The notes beneath the pieces are model-generated. The model was not told the DNA's origin and made no database searches. It saw nothing but the letters and a program-made list of their open reading frames with translations. This document shows positions 26,011-35,300 of a stretch of DNA of 64,000 nt, one piece after another. Made by a program: the position numbers and the translations under genes. Within the stretch, counting starts at the first letter, position 1, and every line of letters begins with the position of its first letter. Origin of the DNA: JACKHO01 sp041398745 (GTDB taxonomy: Bacteria > Planctomycetota > Planctomycetia > Planctomycetales > Planctomycetaceae); contig JAWKUB010000009.1 of assembly GCA_041398745.1 (NCBI GenBank), forward strand, positions 299,904-363,903, given 5' to 3'.

Positions 26011-27449
26011 GATTGATTCATCCTGTTTCGATTCGGCTTCGTCGGTTTACCCTTCCGGTCAGATCTTTCGCGCTGAACTGGAGGAGCCGCAGGATCGTAA
26101 TCTGGATTCAGAGTCGCCATCTGGGCATCGACTTCGGCAAGATACGTCACAAGCAGCCCATCGAGCTCCTTCACCTTCTCGGGCATCTGCTGTGACAGAT
26201 CGTTTTGCTCAGAAATGTCTTCGTCGAGATCGAACAGGGCGAGGCGACCATCTTCGTAGAACTTCATCAGTTTGAGGTTGCCGAGGAACAACGCGGAATG
26301 CGGGCCATCACCTCCCTGGTAATGCGGGAAGTGAAAGACCATTTCTTCTCGCTGACGTTTGACGGTCCCCTGACCGTCATCCAGGAGGTTGACAATGCTC
26401 CCGCCTTCAAGCTCACGCGGCAGCTTTGAGGCTGGAACGCCCGCCCATTCACAAAATGTCGGATACAGGTCGTAACCCACGATTCGCGTGTGGCACCATG
26501 AGTTGGCAGGGATTCCCGGCCCGCGGATGATGAACGGGCAGCGGATGCCTCCTTCCCAGACGCCTCCTTTTCCCCCGGCGAGACCAGCGCGTCCTCTTCC
26601 GCCACCTTTCCCACCCCCTCCGCCGCCACCGGCACCGTTGTCGGACATGTAAATCACGTAAGTGTTGTCCTGAAGTCCGAGCCGTTCGATCGCATCGAGA
26701 ACGACTCCCACCCCCGTATCGAGATTCTCTGCGATGGCCGCACTGCCGACTCGTTTTTCGTCGACTGAACCATTTAGTCGGGCAGCGTATTTCGCCAGTG
26801 TTTCCTTCATCGCGTTCTGCGGTGCATGCAGGGCGTGCCACGACATCTGCACGAAGAATGGTTTCTTGGCCCGATGGTTCTTCTCCATAAAGGCGACCGC
26901 TCGATCGGCCATTCCAAAAATGTCGGCAGGGTTGGGATCGCCATATTCATGCGCGTATTCGTTCCCGATGTCCCCGTCTCCTTCGTCGTAGCCATTCGCT
27001 GCGGGGCCGCCTCCGTTGATATGCCACTTTCCGTAATGAGCCGTCGCGTAACCTGCTTCTCGCAGCAACTCGGCAATCGTCACTTCGCTGGAATCCAGCT
27101 GCCTGATATTACGAGGTTCAATCATCCGTTGACCTGACTCCGGACCCGCCGCTTTCGTCCAGTGCAGGGCTGCTGGCGACTTGCCGGTCTGCAGGCTGAT
27201 TCGTGTCGGTGAGCAGACCGATGCCGGAGCATAGGCTGCCGAAAACCGCATCCCCTGTGCAGCCAGCCTCTCCAGATGAGGGGTCTCCACCACCGAGCTC
27301 CTGGACCATTCCAGGTTCGGGTGCATGGCCACGGACAGGCCGTTCCATGCCTGGTCGTCCGACATCATGAACACGATGTTGGGACGCTCCGCTGACATGA
27401 CCGGAAGGCTGATCAACGTGGTCGCGACGAAAATGAGTATCCGGTACAT
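26007..27449 (-). CDS. Secreted type I sulfatase
   Basis: 480 residues with GAGGAA before the ATG and a signal peptide cut near VMSA-ER. Metal ligand motif NIVFMMSDDQ and active-site CSPTR (Cys79, to become formylglycine) place it among type I sulfatases; GYATAHYGKWH and DNTYVIYMSDNGAGG are further conserved blocks. A run of Gly-rich sequence follows the DNG motif (GGGGGGKGGGRGRAG), longer than usual. It releases sulfate from a sugar ester in the periplasm or outside. It is the third gene of the operon, beginning 3 nt after the anti-sigma-like gene. Confidence 0.92.
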   Translation of the reverse strand: MYRILIFVATTLISLPVMSAERPNIVFMMSDDQAWNGLSVAMHPNLEWSRSSVVETPHLERLAAQGMRFSAAYAPASVCSPTRISLQTGKSPAALHWTKAAGPESGQRMIEPRNIRQLDSSEVTIAELLREAGYATAHYGKWHINGGGPAANGYDEGDGDIGNEYAHEYGDPNPADIFGMADRAVAFMEKNHRAKKPFFVQMSWHALHAPQNAMKETLAKYAARLNGSVDEKRVGSAAIAENLDTGVGVVLDAIERLGLQDNTYVIYMSDNGAGGGGGGGKGGGRGRAGLAGGKGGVWEGGIRCPFIIRGPGIPANSWCHTRIVGYDLYPTFCEWAGVPASKLPRELEGGSIVNLLDDGQGTVKRQREEMVFHFPHYQGGDGPHSALFLGNLKLMKFYEDGRLALFDLDEDISEQNDLSQQMPEKVKELDGLLVTYLAEVDAQMATLNPDYDPAAPPVQRERSDRKGKPTKPNRNRMNQS

Positions 27450-27452
27450 GTT

Positions 27453-28418
27453 CTATTCCTCGATGACTTCTCGATTTGTGTCATGATGGCTCGTGTGTTC
27501 GAAGTACGCCGGTCCCAGATCGCGTTCGGCCGTCAGTTCCAGCAGGACATTTCTCGGACCGCCCCGCGCCTGTGGAAGACGTTCCAGCAACATCCTGTGA
27601 ATGACTCCGGACTGCGCGTCGTACCACAGGGTGACCTGCTTCGGACCACCGGTAGCTGTCGCTCTGCGAGTCGCGTTCATTCGTCGCCAGCCTTCTGGAG
27701 TCGTTTCCAGAGACAGATCAAGTTCGTAAGACTCCTGCAACTGCCGCAGGCTGTTTCGCATGTCGATGAATGGAATGGCATGTTGCTGGCCGGGAACGGC
27801 CCCTCGAAACCGCGTGGGGTCACTACTCACACGCACCCGCCCACGAGGCGGAACAGACCACGCTGTTGTTCCGTCACTGCCAGTGATGAACTCGGTTCCG
27901 TCGGCAAAGTATCGGACAAGGACGTACTGATTCGGGCCGCGCACATGCAGCAACGCACCATCGACGGACGGCTTCGCACCCCGGACAGTGGATGGCAGCG
28001 CTTCCGAATCAATATCTTCATCCAGTGCCGTCACGACATAGGTGCGGTCCAGCGCAGCTTCACTGGCCTGAATGATTCGCTGTAACTCATCGCTGGCAGC
28101 TAGCACTGGTGAGCTGACGGATTGCCAGAAGATCAACCCCAGGACCAGAGTGACACATACGGCAGTGGAAAGTGCAATGACTCGCCTGACCCACATCCGC
28201 TCCGATGAGCGCCTGTTCGCAACGACTGCGTGTTGATTCTCCAACAGATCGCCCGCGAGCATCTCGGCTCGCAGTCGGTTATGCAGCAGTATGGTTTCTG
28301 CAAACTGCCCGGCGTGTTCGGGGGATGCTTTGATCCAATTCGCGAGTTCAACGTGCTGTTCGGCAGTGAGCGTATCGTCCAGATAAGCGTGGATCAGATC
28401 TGTTGCGGGAGCAGACAT
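27453..28418 (-). CDS. Anti-sigma-factor-like membrane protein
   Basis: 321 residues from the ATG at 28418, which overlaps the sigma-factor stop in TGATG; an upstream in-frame ATG at 28454 lies inside the sigma gene and is less likely. The N-terminal 75 residues (LIHAYLDDTLTAEQHVELANWIKASPEHAGQFAE) look like the cytoplasmic region of FecR-type regulators. One transmembrane helix lies near 88-110. The extracytoplasmic part (about 115-321) has no named motif but contains a beta-rich LolA-like look. The position after an ECF sigma gene supports a role in holding that sigma factor inactive until an outside signal is sensed. Confidence 0.75.
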   Translation of the reverse strand: MSAPATDLIHAYLDDTLTAEQHVELANWIKASPEHAGQFAETILLHNRLRAEMLAGDLLENQHAVVANRRSSERMWVRRVIALSTAVCVTLVLGLIFWQSVSSPVLAASDELQRIIQASEAALDRTYVVTALDEDIDSEALPSTVRGAKPSVDGALLHVRGPNQYVLVRYFADGTEFITGSDGTTAWSVPPRGRVRVSSDPTRFRGAVPGQQHAIPFIDMRNSLRQLQESYELDLSLETTPEGWRRMNATRRATATGGPKQVTLWYDAQSGVIHRMLLERLPQARGGPRNVLLELTAERDLGPAYFEHTSHHDTNREVIEE

Positions 28419-28936
28419 CAGGCAACTCCCTCCGCCGCTTTCCGGTTGATGCAATCTCGCAACTGATCACGAATCCGCTGCAGCGCCTTCGCGACCGCAT
28501 TCGGAGCCATCCCCAGCTTCTCCGCAATCCCGGCTGGCTTGAGATCATCGTGATAGCGAAGTTGGCACAGCTCACGGGCACGGCCTTCCAGCAGATTCAG
28601 GCATTCCGAAAGCGCATCCAGCTTGTGACGCTCCTGCGACGAGACTTCGGAAAATGCGGTCGCCAGACAACTCACCGTTTCTTCGTCAAACACGAGCCGA
28701 TCACGCCGGCGCTGTCGCAGGTACAGACCTATCTGATTGCGAGCGACTCCCATCACCCACGGAACAAACGGCCGTTCCGGGTTGTAGGCATCGAATGATT
28801 CGATCGCTGCCACGGCAATTTCCTGAAGTACATCGTCCCGATCCTTAAAGTCCCGCACGACCGACGTCACGAACGCCGACACCACCGGCTGGGCCAGTGT
28901 CCACAATCGCGTTGCCTGTCGTGATTTCTCATCCAT
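28418..28936 (-). CDS. ECF sigma factor heading the sulfatase operon
   Basis: 172 residues with AGGAAA before the ATG. Region 2 shows FVTSVVRDFKDRDDVLQEIAVAAIESF and FVPWVMGVARNQIGLYLRQRRRDR; region 4 shows KLDALSECLNLLEGRARELCQLRYHDDLKPAGIAEKLGMAPNAVAKALQRIRDQL. This matches sigma-70 family proteins of the Rhodopirellula/Verrucomicrobium group. It begins the six-gene operon that runs to 21024 and likely directs RNA polymerase to this operon and other sites. Its own target promoter is not clear from the window. Confidence 0.88.
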   Translation of the reverse strand: MDEKSRQATRLWTLAQPVVSAFVTSVVRDFKDRDDVLQEIAVAAIESFDAYNPERPFVPWVMGVARNQIGLYLRQRRRDRLVFDEETVSCLATAFSEVSSQERHKLDALSECLNLLEGRARELCQLRYHDDLKPAGIAEKLGMAPNAVAKALQRIRDQLRDCINRKAAEGVA

Positions 28937-29084
28937 TGTCCATTTCCTGTTTGCGTCATCGATTACTTATCCGCTTCCCGCGAATCGTGACAAACATTTT
29001 CCATTTTTTCCTGGGCACCACTCCTCCGAGTCTCCAACGATGCCATGGCAGGGTGGAAACTACATGTTGGCCTATTCACGAAAG

Positions 29085-29116
29085 CACCCCTGGTCCGATT
29101 GCTCGAACCAGGGGTG
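29085..29116 (-). terminator. Terminator hairpin of the SPFH-like fragment
   Basis: A perfect 10-bp stem CACCCCTGGT/ACCAGGGGTG (29085-29094 with 29107-29116) and a 12-nt loop, 24 nt past the stop codon of the SPFH-like tail on the minus strand, followed by CTTTCG. It seems to be the old gene's terminator, kept with the fragment. Confidence 0.6.
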
Positions 29117-29139
29117 TCGATTGGCACCGTCAACGACGG

Positions 29140-29295
29140 CTACAGCAGGTTGACCACCTTGTCGGCCAGGTCCTTCTCGCCCAGGACGATGTTGAGCTTG
29201 CCGGCAGCGGCGATCTTTTCCAGAACTTGCAGTTCCCGCAGCCGCATCAGGACCGGGTTGTCTGCCAGCAGCTTGGCTGTGTTGGCCTGCGATCG
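29140..29295 (-). pseudogene. C-terminal fragment of an SPFH/slipin-like protein
   Basis: The minus strand encodes about 50 residues ending in a TAG at 29140-29142: QANTAKLLADNPVLMRLREL followed by a VLEKIAAAGKLNIVLGEK block and a final VVNLL. This wording is that of the C-terminal end of SPFH (band 7/slipin) membrane-scaffold proteins. No upstream part of such a gene is present; the frame runs into the Fis-type fragment on the other strand. No start codon context is visible, so I call it a remnant. Confidence 0.5.
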
Positions 29296-29296
29296 C

Positions 29297-29365
29297 ATGG
29301 CAGCCGTTCTCGACATCAGCGTGCGGACACTTCATTACAAGATGAACCGCTACGGGCTGCACTGA
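29297..29365 (+). pseudogene. Fis-type HTH tail of a sigma-54 response regulator
   Basis: Twenty-two codons ending in TGA read MAAVLDISVRTLHYKMNRYG plus two residues. This is the standard last helix-turn-helix of NtrC-type activators. The rest of the regulator is missing. The two fragments on opposite strands meet tail to tail, as if a convergent gene pair had been deleted from both sides. Confidence 0.5.
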
Positions 29366-29460
29366 TTCCCGGTAAGGGATACTACCGCAGTTCAAATTGC
29401 AATCAGCCGACATTGCTTGTCGCCAGCGGATGGAGCGGTTCATCGAACCACGAGAGCCAA

Positions 29461-29991
29461 CTACAGTCCGGCATCATCGAGCAGAGAGTCGATAGACAAA
29501 TTCGATGGAGTTGTCGGCGGCTGGACGGGAGCGTTCTGAGGAGCTGGTGTGGCCGGTAGCACATTGTTTGCCCTGACACGCTCAAAGTCTCCCTTTGCTT
29601 GTGGCTTCCAAGTGCCGTTTGCAAATTCAGACGTCTCGACCACGATCCAGTCCGGATTTGCGCAGGACGGGTAAAGAACTCCTTCTCCAACTTTGGTCAC
29701 CAACTTGTCTGTACTCGTGAATTCCCAGATGCCACAAAAAACATGGTGTTGATGGTTGCAGGAAACGGTCGTAGCGCGGGGCTGTACGCCATACGTTCCC
29801 TCGAATGTTGTCGTTCCGGCATTCGTCGACCACGTAAGCTGGATGTGACCATTGAACTGACTAACGCAAAGAGCGCCGTCTGCGTATGGGCCGGCTACAT
29901 GGGGAACGTCGCCGCTTCCAGCATGGACTGTGCCCGCGAAAGCGACAATGGACAGAATGATGGCTGACGTGGAAGTGTACTGGGTTTTCAT
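29461..29991 (-). CDS. Small secreted protein with paired cysteines, regulon member
   Basis: 176 residues from the ATG at 29991; a TTG at 30006 would add five. A signal peptide (MKTQYTSTSAIILSIVAFAGTVHA) is followed by a beta-rich domain with four cysteines (in ALCVSQF, TTVSCNHQHHVFCGIWEF and LYPSCANPDWIVVE) that could form disulfides, and a Pro-rich C-terminal tail. No family is recognised. It is divergent from the gene at 30213; each has its own copy of the two-box promoter element, here with the -10 box 51 nt before the ATG. Confidence 0.65.
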   Translation of the reverse strand: MKTQYTSTSAIILSIVAFAGTVHAGSGDVPHVAGPYADGALCVSQFNGHIQLTWSTNAGTTTFEGTYGVQPRATTVSCNHQHHVFCGIWEFTSTDKLVTKVGEGVLYPSCANPDWIVVETSEFANGTWKPQAKGDFERVRANNVLPATPAPQNAPVQPPTTPSNLSIDSLLDDAGL

Positions 29992-30042
29992 TGTTCTCGT
30001 CCTCAAATGAGTGTTTGAAGTGTTGAAGTCGTCACTCCGTGG

Positions 30043-30070
30043 ATTGCCGTTGGGATGGGCTCCTGGACAA
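30043..30070 (-). promoter_or_regulatory. Two-box promoter element D
   Basis: On the minus strand TTGTCCAG (30070-30063) is followed after exactly 15 nt by GCAAT (30047-30043), 51 nt before the ATG at 29991. Both boxes match the other copies perfectly, while the spacer does not. Confidence 0.75.
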
Positions 30071-30132
30071 AAAAGGCAAAAGAACCGTGGATTCGGCTTC
30101 TGATCACGAATTTCGCCAAATTCTCAGAAATC

Positions 30133-30160
30133 TTGTCCAGGCGAAGGGGCCCTCTGCAAT
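30133..30160 (+). promoter_or_regulatory. Two-box promoter element A
   Basis: TTGTCCAG (30133-30140), a 15-nt spacer, GCAAT (30156-30160), then 52 nt to the ATG at 30213. Read as hexamers it is TTGTCC-N17-GCAATT, the geometry of sigma-70-class promoters. Confidence 0.75.
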
Positions 30161-30212
30161 TTCAGTGTAGGACGACTTCAACACACGCCACTTCAAAGAA
30201 AGGCAAAATGCC

Positions 30213-30767
30213 ATGTCTCGATTCCTCATTCTCACTTTGGCAACGATTACCATCACATCCACTGCACACGCGGAAGAATTGAAGCGAGTGCGAATTTACA
30301 ACGATCAGGAGACGTACGAAATCCGCATGCGGGACTACGATCCTGTTGAGTACCAGCGTCTCAAGAGTGGCTTACAGGAGTTGGAGGAGCATACCCGCAG
30401 GGAACTGCAGAGCGCCAATGCAGTGGGCGATGCCGCCGCTGCGCAGGAGGTCGTCTCTGATTTCAAAGTACTCAGAGAATTGATTGTGAACGACTACAAG
30501 GCACGCTACCCACTGACGAAAGTCACGGTCTATGGAGGTGCCGGCAAGAGTGATTTGCGCCGCGAGATCGCCAAAATGAAGACCGATCCAAGCCGCCGGG
30601 GCGGCCACTGGCATCTGTGGATCGACAATGGACAGATCTTCTACACGACGACGAGTCCAGGAACCTACGACAAATCCCTCGTTGTTCCTCGAGACTTCCT
30701 CAACCAAATTCCAATCAACTCAGACTACTTGAATCCTCCAAGTCTGGGCGGAGCACTGGGCCCGTAG
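30213..30767 (+). CDS. Small secreted protein, function unknown, regulon member
   Basis: 184 residues. The signal peptide MSRFLILTLATITITSTAHA ends at a good AHA-EE site. A helical, charged region (about 45-110, YQRLKSGLQELEEHTRREL and following) is followed by a Gly-rich turn and RGGHWHLWIDNGQIFYTTTSPGTYDKSLVVP, then a short tail. No catalytic motif or family is recognised. GAAAGG lies before the ATG. The gene has its own two-box promoter and a strong terminator, so it is a single-gene unit. Confidence 0.65.
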   Translation: MSRFLILTLATITITSTAHAEELKRVRIYNDQETYEIRMRDYDPVEYQRLKSGLQELEEHTRRELQSANAVGDAAAAQEVVSDFKVLRELIVNDYKARYPLTKVTVYGGAGKSDLRREIAKMKTDPSRRGGHWHLWIDNGQIFYTTTSPGTYDKSLVVPRDFLNQIPINSDYLNPPSLGGALGP

Positions 30768-30792
30768 TTGATCGATCAAGCTGGTACTCGCG

Positions 30793-30830
30793 CAGGACTC
30801 CTCGCCATTGGTGGGGAGTCCTGTCTGTTT
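30793..30830 (+). terminator. Rho-independent terminator of the 30213 gene
   Basis: A 9-bp stem CAGGACTCC/GGAGTCCTG (30793-30801 with 30815-30823) followed by TCTGTTTTT, 25 nt after the stop codon. Confidence 0.85.
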
Positions 30831-30944
30831 TTCCATTGCTGCCAAGTCACCTGTTTCTCGGGGCGGCGAGACGCGAACTGGGAATACTTCGATTTCGCGG
30901 CAGCTCAAACCACAGAGAAAAGTACAGCAAATTCTAGAAGTAAT

Positions 30945-30972
30945 TTGTCCAGCAAATGACCTTGCTGGCAAT
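30945..30972 (+). promoter_or_regulatory. Two-box promoter element B
   Basis: TTGTCCAG (30945-30952), a 15-nt spacer, GCAAT (30968-30972), then 56 nt to the ATG at 31029. The boxes are identical to copies A, C and D although the spacer and flanks differ. Confidence 0.75.
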
Positions 30973-31028
30973 CTCATACTGTTCCCGAACGGGAGAGTTG
31001 AATAATAAACGAATTGAAAGGATGAATA

Positions 31029-31508
31029 ATGACACTTCTGACCACTCTCAAACCGGCCCTGGCCACATCTGCAATTCTCATGGCAATGACTGTGTCGCTG
31101 CAGGCTCAGCAACCTTCTGAGGAATACCTGGAGCAGCGATACAACAACCTGCTGGACACCGCCGACGCCGCCCTCGGCAACGCCGAAGCGCTTTCTCTCG
31201 GCTTCGATGAAGAAATTGCCGCATTCAAGGCTGCAATTTCGACGGACGACTTACTTGCACGGCTCAAGGCCAAGCAGGCAATGCTCAAATACGTCACCGA
31301 ATTGCAGAACCAGCTGAATACGGCTCAGGTGTTCTACACGAAAGCCATGCACGCCCTGCGAGATTGGGACTCCAACTACGGTCCATTAGTCTCACCCACG
31401 GAATTGGCGGCAACATATGAAGAACTGAGGGAGACCATTGAAGCCTGCGGCAACGCCAAAGCGGACGCATCGAGAGTTCGCCTCGAAATTCTTGCCGACT
31501 ACTTCTGA
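31029..31508 (+). CDS. Small secreted helical protein, regulon member
   Basis: 159 residues with AAAGGA before the ATG. A signal peptide (LATSAILMAMTVSLQAQ) precedes an almost fully helical body with heptad-like stretches (YLEQRYNNLLDTADAALGNA, DDLLARLKAKQAMLKYVTEL, LNTAQVFYTKAMHALRDW), plausibly a three-helix bundle or coiled coil outside the cytoplasmic membrane. I recognise no family. It is convergent with the sigma-factor gene and is preceded by two-box element B. Confidence 0.65.
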   Translation: MTLLTTLKPALATSAILMAMTVSLQAQQPSEEYLEQRYNNLLDTADAALGNAEALSLGFDEEIAAFKAAISTDDLLARLKAKQAMLKYVTELQNQLNTAQVFYTKAMHALRDWDSNYGPLVSPTELAATYEELRETIEACGNAKADASRVRLEILADYF

Positions 31509-31528
31509 TGAATGCCTCGGCAAGAAAC

Positions 31529-31569
31529 CAATTGGCAGGAAGGCAGGAGCTCTGTCTGCCTGCCAATTG
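31529..31569. terminator. Long hairpin between convergent genes
   Basis: An 11-bp perfect stem (31529-31539 with 31559-31569) continues after one mismatch into a further 6 bp including one G-U pair. It sits between the stop codons of the 31029 gene and the sigma-factor gene and probably ends transcription from both sides. Confidence 0.65.
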
Positions 31570-31590
31570 CTGTTGGCAACATCTGCCAGA

Positions 31591-32226
31591 CTACTCCGGC
31601 GCCAACATGCTCTGCAGGCTCAACTGCAGGCGATTCAGCAGGCGGCGGATGGTGCGTTCCGAACATCCCATACTCTCGGCAATTTCAGCGTTGGACATGC
31701 CCTGAAGCTTCCCCTCGACCACTCGCTTCTCCTCGTCGTCAAATTGCGACAGCAGGTGATCCAGGTGTTCTGCGAATTCGAGTTCTTCAACTGTACTGGG
31801 GTTCTCTGCGGGGATGTCGGGAACGGAATCGCCATGGACTTCCGCTCGCAAATCGCGTCTTTGGCTGGAGTGATACCGTACCTTCATGCGAACCTTGTTC
31901 ACGGTGATCGCACAGAGCAGTCGCCATACGGAGTCACTATCGGGTATGTCGTATTCCCCCTGCTGTGCATGATGGAAGAATGTTCGGCAGGCGGAGAGAA
32001 GAATGCTCTCCTGGCCAATTCGACGTTTCATTGACGGAGAAATATGGCGAGCGGCGACCCTTTGAATGAGTGGTCCGAACAGATTCCAGAACCTGGTGCA
32101 GGCAGCATTATTCCCTTCCCGAACGCCTGCAATGAGCTCCTCCCACTCCTCACCTTCTATGTCAAATTGTTCCGAGGCCATTTGGCTGCTTCTCTCTGCG
32201 CACGAATTACCATTCAACTGCTTCAT
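31591..32226 (-). CDS. ECF sigma factor of the Ser/Thr-kinase-linked type
   Basis: 211 residues from the ATG at 32226, or 196 from the ATG at 32181, which has the better ribosome-binding sequence (AGAGAGAAG). Region 2 is seen as FWNLFGPLIQRVAARHISPSMKRRIGQESILLSACRTFFHHAQ and VWRLLCAITVNKVRMKVRYHSSQRRD. Region 4 is LLSQFDDEEKRVVEGKLQGMSNAEIAESMGCSERTIRRLLNRLQ. The length and the IGQES pattern fit planctomycete ECF sigma factors encoded beside Ser/Thr kinases. It follows the kinase gene on the same strand (81 or 126 nt gap). No anti-sigma gene is present, so control through the kinase is the natural idea. It is the best candidate to read the two-box promoters around it. Confidence 0.85.
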   Translation of the reverse strand: MKQLNGNSCAERSSQMASEQFDIEGEEWEELIAGVREGNNAACTRFWNLFGPLIQRVAARHISPSMKRRIGQESILLSACRTFFHHAQQGEYDIPDSDSVWRLLCAITVNKVRMKVRYHSSQRRDLRAEVHGDSVPDIPAENPSTVEELEFAEHLDHLLSQFDDEEKRVVEGKLQGMSNAEIAESMGCSERTIRRLLNRLQLSLQSMLAPE

Positions 32227-32271
32227 TCGAAGTGTGGCAGAACCGACCGTCCCAGTTCAACAGCAACGGTT

Positions 32272-32285
32272 GACTTGCGCAAGTC
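32272..32285. promoter_or_regulatory. 14-bp perfect palindrome between kinase and sigma genes
   Basis: GACTTGCGCAAGTC is fully self-complementary. It sits 22 nt past the kinase stop codon and 46-90 nt before the two possible sigma-factor starts. It may be an operator or a short stem; no use is proven. Confidence 0.35.
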
Positions 32286-32307
32286 GTGATACAATTCATA
32301 TGGGTAA

Positions 32308-35300
32308 TCACTCAGACGTTTCTTCTGTTACCGAATCGCTCGGCGGACAGTAGCGTAAATCGGCTCGGCCAAACTCCTTCTCATAGCGCTCCTCCCACTC
32401 CCGGACCTTGTCCGGCTTATCCCAGGCACGATAGAGGTCGATGACACGCTGGACGCCACGTTCGTAGACGTCAGAAGTTGCCGGGAACTCTTCCAACGGC
32501 AGGTCCTGAAGTTGTTCAAGAGAGGACAGCAACATGGATTCCGCTTTTGGGTATTCCTTCCGCCCCACCAGCACCATACCTCGCGCCGACTGGAGTCGGG
32601 GAATATGCAGGTTCACGACGACATCCGGAGCGTCCTCCGCTTTTTTCTGGGTCATTTCGATCCAGCGTTCGGCTGTGTCGACCTCACCACAACGAACGCA
32701 GCAATCTACGAACCTATACGCAGCGTTCCAATACTCGACACTGCCGACGGAGTTGGAATTACCCACGGGGCGTGTCAAGTACTCGTGATACAACGCGGCA
32801 GCATTCGAGTATTTCCCGGTCCGTTCCAACGCGATACCCAGTTTGTAACCAGTGAAACGAGTATCTCCGTGGGATTCACCAAGTATTTCAAAATCTATGT
32901 TATAGGCCATGCCAATTGCCCCGAGTGCCGGGGTGAATTGACGGTCAGAATAATACGCGTCAAAACATGCCGACATCCAGGCTGCCATCCAGCGAGTCCT
33001 TGGAATGTCGACTTGCGTCCCCCCTGTGGCTTTGAGGATCATATCCGTTCGCGTTTCGCAATGGGCGACAGCTTCTTGCGTACGACCAGTTTCGCTAAGC
33101 ACCTTTGGTATAGCTGGAATTGTGAGGGCTCCCAAATAGGTCGACTGCTCGGTCGAATCGGGGTCGAGACGTGTGATGAGTTCGTCGTGCAACTTTAACG
33201 CTTGCTCGTAACTCTTTGCTTGGGCAAGCACGTTAATCGCTCGTTCGCCAATTGTCACAATCGCCTCCTCACTGACGGCTGGCAATTGCGTAATCAAATC
33301 GAACGCTTGTTGTGATAATCTGACGGCCTCATCGACGTTTCCCGATGAGGCTTCAACATGGCCGAGCATCAGGCAGATGTCGGCTGCGTCGTAAGGAAGA
33401 TTGGCCTCCAAATAGTAGCGTAGGCACGGCTGTAGGACGGGTCCGGCTTCGTCAAACGATCTGCCATAGACAAGCGCCGCTCCAAGATTGGTTCTCACTC
33501 CATTGAGTTCATGAGGGTCGGCCTCTGGGTGGTCCGTAAGGATTGCTAGTGCATCGCGAAACTGCGGAATTGCATCGGCGGGTGAACCCAGACTGACGTA
33601 CGCATTTCCCAAGCTGTTTAACAGCATGGCCCGAATTATTAAGTCGTCAGAAAAGCTCGTCCTTGCTTCCGCGACTGCGGGAGCAAGAATGTCCGCAACA
33701 CGCACGTCGACTCCCGACTGACTCGGATCGACGCGCTGAAATGTATTGCGCATAAAGTTGGAAACGGCATCAGCCCTCCTTCGAGCCCGCTCTGATTGCT
33801 GCAATGCAAACTCCGCACGCTCTGTTTCCGCTTGTGCTCTTTTAAGTGCGACTCTCAGTGCATTGTTTGCTTGGGCTGTTTCGTGTTGGGCGTGTATGGC
33901 CTGCCCTTTCTGTTTTCGCGCTTCAAATGCCTGCCAGGAACTAATGACAGTTCCCGCGACAAGAACCAGCGCGAAGGCGGCGGCAATGCATAGCGTCGCC
34001 CAATTCTTCGAAACAATTTTCTGCAAGCGATAGGCGACTGTTGGTGGACAGGCCGCCACTGGTTCATTTTTCAGGTATGCGACAATGTCATCAGCAAATG
34101 CACTGGCCGACTCGTAGCGCCTTGAGCGATCTTTTTCGAGGGCCTTCATGACAATCCAGTCAAGCTCGCCGCGTACCATTCTCCCAAGCCGTTCAGGTTC
34201 CACGCTTCGCTGCGCCGAAATCGTTGCAAGTTGCTGGCCCGATTTACCCAGCCGGGTACTCGGTTTCGGCGGCTCCGATTCACGAATGATTTTCAGCATT
34301 TCGTCGAAAGCCGCTACTCGCAGATCTTCGAGTTGCAGGGGCGTGGTTCCCGTGAGTTGCTCGTAGAGCAGCACCCCCAAAGAGTAGATGTCACTGCGTG
34401 TATCAATATCGAGTTGGTTCAGCTCGGCCTGTTCAGGACTCATGTATTGCGGCGTCCCGATGATTTGACCGAATTGCGTAAACATGGTCCTTTCCGTCAG
34501 TTGTTGTTCAATTGCTTTGGCGACTCCAAAGTCGATGACTTTCGGGACAGGCTTTCCATCGTAGAGTGCGATGAGCACATTAGACGGCTTGATGTCGCGA
34601 TGAATGATCCCTTTCTGATGCGCGTGGTGAAGTGCCCGACATACTGTCTGAAACAACTGGAGGCGTTGTACCGTGGTCAGTCTGTTCTGGTCGCAGTACT
34701 CGGTAATTGGCACTCCTTTGATCAGTTCCATCACAAAGTAGGGCTGACCGGTTTCCGTCGTACCGCCATCGAATACGCGAGCGATGTTTTCATGGTCCAT
34801 GAGCGCCAGCGCCTGACGCTCGGCTTCGAATCGTGCAATGACAGCGCTCGAATCCATACCAGGCTTGATGACTTTTAGAGCCACCATACGGCGGACGGGA
34901 GCCTGTTGCTCCGCCATGTACACGAGGCCAAAACCGCCCTCGCCCAGCTTTTCCAGTACCTTGTACGGACCGATGGTCTGCCCGAGAAAACGATCTCCGT
35001 TTCGCTTCGGCAGCACATCAGGCAAATCGGCACTGGACGAGACGTACTGCGGAAAACGCTCAATGTATTCCTCTGCCGTGGGACACTCGCCCAACTGGCA
35101 ACGCACTCGAAACTCCTGCTCAATGAGTTCGGGCAAGGCGCCGTCATGATTCAGGTGGGGAAAATGCTCGAGATAGTTTTCGATTCGATTCCCTTCAAAC
35201 CCGGAAACGCTGTTCCTTTTTCCGCGCATCTCGATGTCAATCAGGACCAGCTCGAGCAGAGTCGGCAGGAACATGCTGTCAGCATGCGGTGGCAAATACT

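Larger units (their letters stand above)
28937..29460. other. Intergenic region holding two gene-tail fragments
   Basis: Apart from the fragments and hairpin listed separately (29085-29365), I see no gene. The stretch 28937-29040 should carry the sigma-operon promoter. Confidence 0.5.

Noticed and set aside
28938..28960. TTGTCCAT on the plus strand near the first sigma-factor gene
   Set aside because: It points away from the sigma operon, has no GCAAT 15 nt later and no plus-strand gene to serve.
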